NCBI GenBank assembly: GCA_002390155.1
Contig: DGOS01000105.1
Coordinates: 2,699-11,014, forward strand
Direction: 5' to 3'
Origin: Hyphomicrobiaceae bacterium UBA4460
GTDB lineage: Bacteria > Pseudomonadota > Alphaproteobacteria > Rhizobiales > Methyloligellaceae
Length of the DNA: 8,316 nucleotides
This document shows positions 6,116 to 8,316 of this stretch, piece by piece. Under the pieces are notes generated by a model, which had not been told where the DNA came from, did not search any database, and saw nothing but the letters and a program-made list of their open reading frames with translations. The translations under genes were made by a program, and so were the position numbers. The stretch's first letter is position 1. Each line of letters starts with the position of its first letter.

Positions 6116-7237
6116 ATGGCCCCGCGCATCCTCTACGTCGTCACCGAGGACTGGTATTTCCTGTCGCACCGGCTGCCCATGGCCCGGGCGGCCAGGGACG
6201 CCGGCTATGAGGTCCACGTTGCGGCCCGGGTCAAAGATGGGCGGGCCGGCATCGAAGCCGAAGGCTTCGTGCTTCACGCGCTCGATTGGAGCCGCGGCAG
6301 CCTCTCGCTGGGGGATAGCCTTTCGGCCATTCGCGCGCTTCGGCAGCTGTTTGCCAGCCTGAAGCCCGACATCATCCACAACATTGCGGTGAAGCCAGCG
6401 GTGCTTGGCTCGGCGGCGAGCCTTGGTCTGAAGTCTGTCGTGGTCAATAGCCTGACCGGGGTCGGATCGTTGTTCATCGGCGAGGCGCAAGTGAGCGGGC
6501 TGACGCGCCGTGCCGTCCGCTTCGCGCTTGGCCGCCTGTTGCAGCGGGACACAAGCTGGACCGTGGTGCAGAACCCGGACGATCGCGCCTTCGTCCTCGA
6601 GCTTGGCCTGACGCCGGAGCATATCGTGCTGATCCGGGGCTCTGGCGTCGACACCGAGCACCTGGCGCCGCTGCCCGAACCGCCAGCGCCGGTCACGGCC
6701 GCTTATGTTGGGCGCATGCTTGCCGACAAGGGCGTGCCGACGCTCATCGACGCCGTCAAGCGCCTTCGTGACCGTGGCGTCGAAATGCGGCTCCTGCTGG
6801 CCGGCGATTGCGACACCGAGAATCCGGGTTCTCTCACGCCCGAACAGTTGCGCGAGTTCGTCGGCGCTTTGGGCATCCAATGGCTAGGGCATGTCAGCGA
6901 CATCCGCGAGGTCTGGCGCCAGGCGCATTTCGCCGTGCTCGCCTCGCGGCGCGAAGGGCTGCCAAAGAGTCTGCTGGAAGCGGCGGCCTGCGGCCGGGCC
7001 ATGGTGGCGACGGACGCGCCCGGCTGCCGCGAGGTCGCCATCGAGGGCAAGACGGCGCTCACCGTCCCCGTGGACGATGTGGAAGCCTTGGCCGATGCCA
7101 TGGCGCGCCTGACAGAAGATGCGGCTTTGCGGCAGACGTTCGGCAAAGCGGCGCGCAGTCTGGTGGAGGCGGAGTTCTCGGCCGACGCGATCGGCCGCCA
7201 AATCGTGGCGCTCTACAATCGGCTCATCGGCCGCTAA
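6116..7237 (+). CDS. Glycosyltransferase family 4 (GT-B), polysaccharide assembly
   Basis: This 373-residue retaining GT4-type glycosyltransferase moves a sugar from a nucleotide-sugar donor to a growing lipid-linked glycan on the cytoplasmic side of the membrane. The N-terminal half opens with ILYVVTEDWYFLSHRLPMARAARDAGYEV, a start typical of polysaccharide GT4 enzymes, and contains PDIIHNIAVKPAVLGS. The C-terminal half has AAYVGRMLADKG (R200, K205, phosphate contacts in the family), then LLLAGDCD, and REGLPKSLLEAAACGRAMVA, which holds the E-x7-E motif (E280, E288). The domain set is complete. The ATG at 6116 is preferred to an in-frame TTG at 6077 because homologous proteins begin right at this first strand. 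The gene's TAA overlaps the stop of the convergent sugar reductase/epimerase. Donor and acceptor are unknown. The neighbours suggest an amino-sugar O-antigen-like glycan. Confidence 0.9.
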   Translation: MAPRILYVVTEDWYFLSHRLPMARAARDAGYEVHVAARVKDGRAGIEAEGFVLHALDWSRGSLSLGDSLSAIRALRQLFASLKPDIIHNIAVKPAVLGSAASLGLKSVVVNSLTGVGSLFIGEAQVSGLTRRAVRFALGRLLQRDTSWTVVQNPDDRAFVLELGLTPEHIVLIRGSGVDTEHLAPLPEPPAPVTAAYVGRMLADKGVPTLIDAVKRLRDRGVEMRLLLAGDCDTENPGSLTPEQLREFVGALGIQWLGHVSDIREVWRQAHFAVLASRREGLPKSLLEAAACGRAMVATDAPGCREVAIEGKTALTVPVDDVEALADAMARLTEDAALRQTFGKAARSLVEAEFSADAIGRQIVALYNRLIGR

Positions 7238-8163
7238 GCGCCGCTCTCGGCGCGCATCATGCTGATGATCCCCGCTCTGGTCTCGATCTCAGGCTGCCAG
7301 CCGGTCGCCATCAGTTTTGCCGGATTGATGGCGAAGTGCCCCGAGACGCGCTCCCAGTCGGCTTCGCGGCCGAAGGACTTCATCATGCGCTTGACCGCAC
7401 CCAGCGGCATCTTGACCAGATGCGGCGGTTTGCCGAGCCCTTCGCGCATGGCGCTCACGAGATCGGCCACGCTGATCGGCGCCGCATCGGCCACGAGATA
7501 GGTCTCGCCTTCGGTCGCGGGCGTCTTCAAGACATGTGCGACCGCCGAGACCAGGTTCTCCTGGGCGAGCAGCGAGCGCGCATTGTCGAGCCCGCCGAAG
7601 GGAAGCGGCATCGGCGTTTTGGCGACGGCGGCGAGCGCGGCGATGTTGCCCTTCACGCCCTTGCCGTAGACCACGGCTGGACGCAGCACCGTGTAAGCGA
7701 CGCCGCTGTCGGCAAGGAGCTGTTCCGCCCGCAGCTTGGTCTGGCCATAAGTATCGGTCGGGGCCGGCGTGTCCGCCTCGGTGATCGGTGCGTCCGCCCA
7801 CAGTCCCACTTGCGCCCGTACCGACGACATCAGGACGAGGCGCGCCACCTTGCCTTTGGCCTGCTCGGCCAGCGCGCCAACCGCCTCGGCATTGACGCGC
7901 GTATAGACATCATCGGGAAGCGTGCCTGGTGCATGGGCAATGCCGGCGAGATGGACCACGTGCTCAACGCCTTCGAGCAGCGGCGCCCAGTCAGCCGTCT
8001 CGCCGAGATCGGGCATCGCAACGCGCTCCACCGTGCCCGGGGCGATAATGCCCGAAGGATCGCGCGCGGCAGCACGGACGGTAAAGCCCGCTTGCGCCAG
8101 CGCGGGCACAAGCGCTTTGCCGATGAAGCCGGACGCGCCGGTGATGAGGACACGCTGCGACAT
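7234..8163 (-). CDS. NAD-dependent nucleotide-sugar epimerase/reductase (extended SDR)
   Basis: This 309-residue extended short-chain dehydrogenase/reductase should act on a UDP-sugar. The Rossmann signature is GASGFIG (9-15), followed by HLAGIAH (71-77), the catalytic Ser region LMSS (111-114) and Y139-G-Q-T-K143. The substrate side includes LRPAVVYGKGVKGN and the LPFGGLDNARSLLAQENL stretch. These resemble the WbpV/WreQ group, which reduces UDP-4-keto sugars to UDP-N-acetylquinovosamine, and also WbpK. I cannot tell which reaction from sequence alone, so no symbol is given. The ATG directly follows the TGA of the upstream minus-strand gene, with GGGGGCG as a ribosome binding site, so translation is probably coupled. 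Its stop overlaps that of the convergent glycosyltransferase. The SDR assignment is firm; the 4-reductase role is a moderate inference. Confidence 0.88.
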   Translation of the reverse strand: MSQRVLITGASGFIGKALVPALAQAGFTVRAAARDPSGIIAPGTVERVAMPDLGETADWAPLLEGVEHVVHLAGIAHAPGTLPDDVYTRVNAEAVGALAEQAKGKVARLVLMSSVRAQVGLWADAPITEADTPAPTDTYGQTKLRAEQLLADSGVAYTVLRPAVVYGKGVKGNIAALAAVAKTPMPLPFGGLDNARSLLAQENLVSAVAHVLKTPATEGETYLVADAAPISVADLVSAMREGLGKPPHLVKMPLGAVKRMMKSFGREADWERVSGHFAINPAKLMATGWQPEIETRAGIISMMRAESGA

Positions 8164-8316
8164 TCAACGCCCCCGCGCGAAGTTGAACAGCACGAGGCCC
8201 GTACCGGCTAAGCCCAACAGAAGGGCCGTGATGTCGAACGTGTAGGTGCGGGCCAAGGCCGCGGCGATGGCGAGGCACGCCAGCCACAGGCCGAGCCAGA
8301 ATATGCGGGCGGTCAC
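8164..8316 (-). CDS. C-terminal end of a two-helix membrane protein, perhaps a WecA/WbpL-like sugar-phosphate transferase (partial)
   Basis: The minus strand is open from the window edge to a TGA at 8166-8164, giving 50 residues. Two hydrophobic segments are present: IFWLGLWLACLAIAAAL and DITALLLGLAGTGLVLFNF, followed by a basic FARGR tail. The edge codon is GTG, but it is more likely internal, because this looks like the last helices of a larger polytopic protein. WecA/WbpL-type undecaprenyl-phosphate sugar-phosphate transferases end in a comparable way and are frequent neighbours of this SDR type. That identity is inference; the membrane character is directly visible. The stop codon abuts the next gene's ATG (TGAATG). 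Confidence 0.5.
   Translation of the reverse strand: MTARIFWLGLWLACLAIAAALARTYTFDITALLLGLAGTGLVLFNFARGR

Noticed and set aside
5936..6880. Minus-strand reading frame of about 314 codons over the glycosyltransferase
   Set aside because: The plus strand encodes a complete GT4 protein here. The antisense product is low-complexity in style and lacks family motifs.
6808..8211. Plus-strand reading frame of about 467 codons across two genes
   Set aside because: It runs out of frame through the end of the glycosyltransferase and then antisense to the SDR gene. It is a result of high GC, not a gene.

Overview
The window is GC-rich bacterial chromosome. Its gene types suggest an alphaproteobacterium, most likely of the Hyphomicrobiales: a basic HU-type protein, an arylsulfatase/HAD-hydrolase neighbourhood, a NicO/RcnA-type metal exporter and surface-polysaccharide genes with GC-biased codons. 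This taxonomic placement is inference from style and protein resemblance. There is no rRNA gene or other marker to prove it. I saw no insertion sequence, phage gene, CRISPR array, tRNA or rRNA.

Layout, left to right. Positions 1-612 (+) hold the C-terminal part of an arylsulfatase, closed by a strong intrinsic terminator (639-670). Positions 692-1681 (+) encode an exported HAD-superfamily phosphatase-like hydrolase. After a 210-base gap with hairpins, one of which pairs with the Shine-Dalgarno sequence, 1892-2182 (+) encodes an HU-type DNA-binding protein. A 162-base, strongly self-complementary spacer then leads to 2345-4804 (+), a GTG-started, membrane-anchored octaheme cytochrome c fused to HEAT-like and TPR repeats. 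This is the most unusual gene in the window. It converges on a minus-strand pair: a small secreted protein of unknown function (5927-5634) followed by a NicO/RcnA-type nickel/cobalt exporter (5540-4815). A divergent 188-base spacer separates the small gene from a GT4 glycosyltransferase (6116-7237, +). The glycosyltransferase converges, with overlapping stop codons, on an NAD-dependent sugar epimerase/dehydratase-like gene (8163-7234, -). That gene is tightly coupled to the 3' end of a two-helix membrane protein (8316-8164, -).

The pieces fall into four functional blocks: sulfate-ester/phosphate hydrolysis at the envelope, nucleoid structure, periplasmic electron transfer plus metal efflux, and nucleotide-sugar/polysaccharide assembly. 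The last block (reductase or epimerase, glycosyltransferase, probable lipid-linked sugar-phosphate transferase) is the best functional unit and resembles O-antigen initiation modules. No single new defence or mobile system is evident. The items most worth attention are the octaheme-HEAT-TPR protein, the structured RNA-like spacers before it and before the HU gene, and the orphan secreted protein next to the metal exporter.
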